This document shows positions 6,070 through 6,466 of a DNA stretch of 6,466 nt, in pieces. Each line of letters opens with the position of its first letter. Position 1 is the first letter of the stretch. The DNA lies in the NCBI GenBank assembly GCA_013696365.1, contig JACCYS010000117.1:1-6466 (forward strand), given 5' to 3'. A program made the position numbers and the translations under genes. The notes beneath the pieces were generated by a model. The model made no database searches and was not told the origin of the DNA. It saw nothing but the letters and a program-made list of their open reading frames with translations. Source of the DNA: Nocardioidaceae bacterium. GTDB taxonomy: Bacteria > Actinomycetota > Actinomycetes > Propionibacteriales > Nocardioidaceae.

Positions 6070-6466
6070 ATGTCCGCCGACGACTCGCTCGACGACCCCC
6101 GCGCGGTCTGGCGCAGCGGCAGCTACGCGGTCCTCGGGGACTGGTTCAGTGACGCGTCCCGAGAGGTGCTGTCAGGCACGGACGCACCGCTCGGCTTGGC
6201 CGGGCGCGACGTGCTCGACGTCGCCTGCGGCACCGGGGCGGTGGCGATCGAAGCGGCGCGGCGCGGCGCCCGGGTGACAGGTCTCGACCTCACCCCTGAG
6301 TTGCTGACAACTGCCGAGCAGCGCGCCTCGGCTGCCGGTGTCGATGTCACCTTTGTTGAGGGCAGCTATGACGACCTCGGCGGTGTCGGCGCCTTCGACG
6401 TGATCGCGTCCTCGTTCGGGGTGATGTTCGCCGACGACCCGCACGCGGTCGCCACCCAGCTTGCCG
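6070..6466 (+). CDS. Class I SAM-dependent methyltransferase (3' partial)
   Basis: The first 132 residues of a methyltransferase cut by the right window edge. The SAM-binding motif I is clear (VLDVACGTG, 48-56), followed by the acidic residue that binds the ribose (Asp73 in GLDLTPELL). Further on are a VEGSYDDL segment near 99-106 and FDVIASSFGVMF, which fits motif IV. This matches the Methyltransf_11/25 group of small-molecule methyltransferases such as UbiE-like enzymes; the substrate cannot be told. The ATG at 6070 gives a short, plausible N-terminus and probably lies at the 5' end of a leaderless transcript. It follows the regulator on the same strand by 40 bp; read-through is possible but a functional link is not evident. 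Confidence 0.85.
   Translation, partial: MSADDSLDDPRAVWRSGSYAVLGDWFSDASREVLSGTDAPLGLAGRDVLDVACGTGAVAIEAARRGARVTGLDLTPELLTTAEQRASAAGVDVTFVEGSYDDLGGVGAFDVIASSFGVMFADDPHAVATQLA

Noticed and set aside
4539..6071. A 510-codon open frame on the minus strand covering the whole regulator gene
   Set aside because: It is antisense to a recognisable regulator, its product is low-complexity Gly/Arg/Val-rich and matches no known family. Long antisense frames are expected in very GC-rich coding DNA.

Overview
The window is very GC-rich, and its third codon positions are almost all G or C. Its protein families point to a high-GC actinobacterium. These are a DUF3516-type helicase, a short mycobacterial-type isocitrate lyase, a RamB/PrpR-like regulator, leaderless promoters and frequent GTG starts. 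The genus cannot be fixed from the sequence. The layout looks like chromosomal housekeeping: I see no phage, transposon, CRISPR, tRNA or rRNA signatures, and coding fills nearly the whole window.

Left part (1-3116, + strand): the end of a DEAD/DEAH-box helicase with a DUF3516 C-terminal region, open at the window's left edge. It overlaps by four bases (GTGA) a small P-loop nucleoside-kinase-like protein, so the two probably share a transcript. Middle (3143-4432, - strand): isocitrate lyase (aceA), the first enzyme of the glyoxylate shunt, convergent with the kinase. The 26 bp between the two stop codons carry an inverted repeat that includes both stops.

Divergent control region (4433-4556) and regulator (4557-6029, + strand): next to aceA lies a divergently read XRE-family regulator of the RamB/PrpR type. 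It has a helix-turn-helix, a decayed ImmA/IrrE-like peptidase domain and a cysteine-containing C-terminal domain. The intergenic region is unusually AT-rich for this genome. It holds a near-consensus RamB box placed inside the regulator's own probable leaderless promoter, two further related half-sites at helical spacing, and a 13-bp palindrome closer to aceA. The simplest reading is a glyoxylate-shunt switch: a regulator that senses acyl-CoA or a related carbon signal controls itself and probably aceA.

Right edge (6070-6466, + strand): the first 132 codons of a class I SAM-dependent methyltransferase, probably also leaderless, cut by the window end. I found no convincing new biological system. 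The best leads are the operator architecture between aceA and the regulator, and the regulator's lost metal-binding motif.
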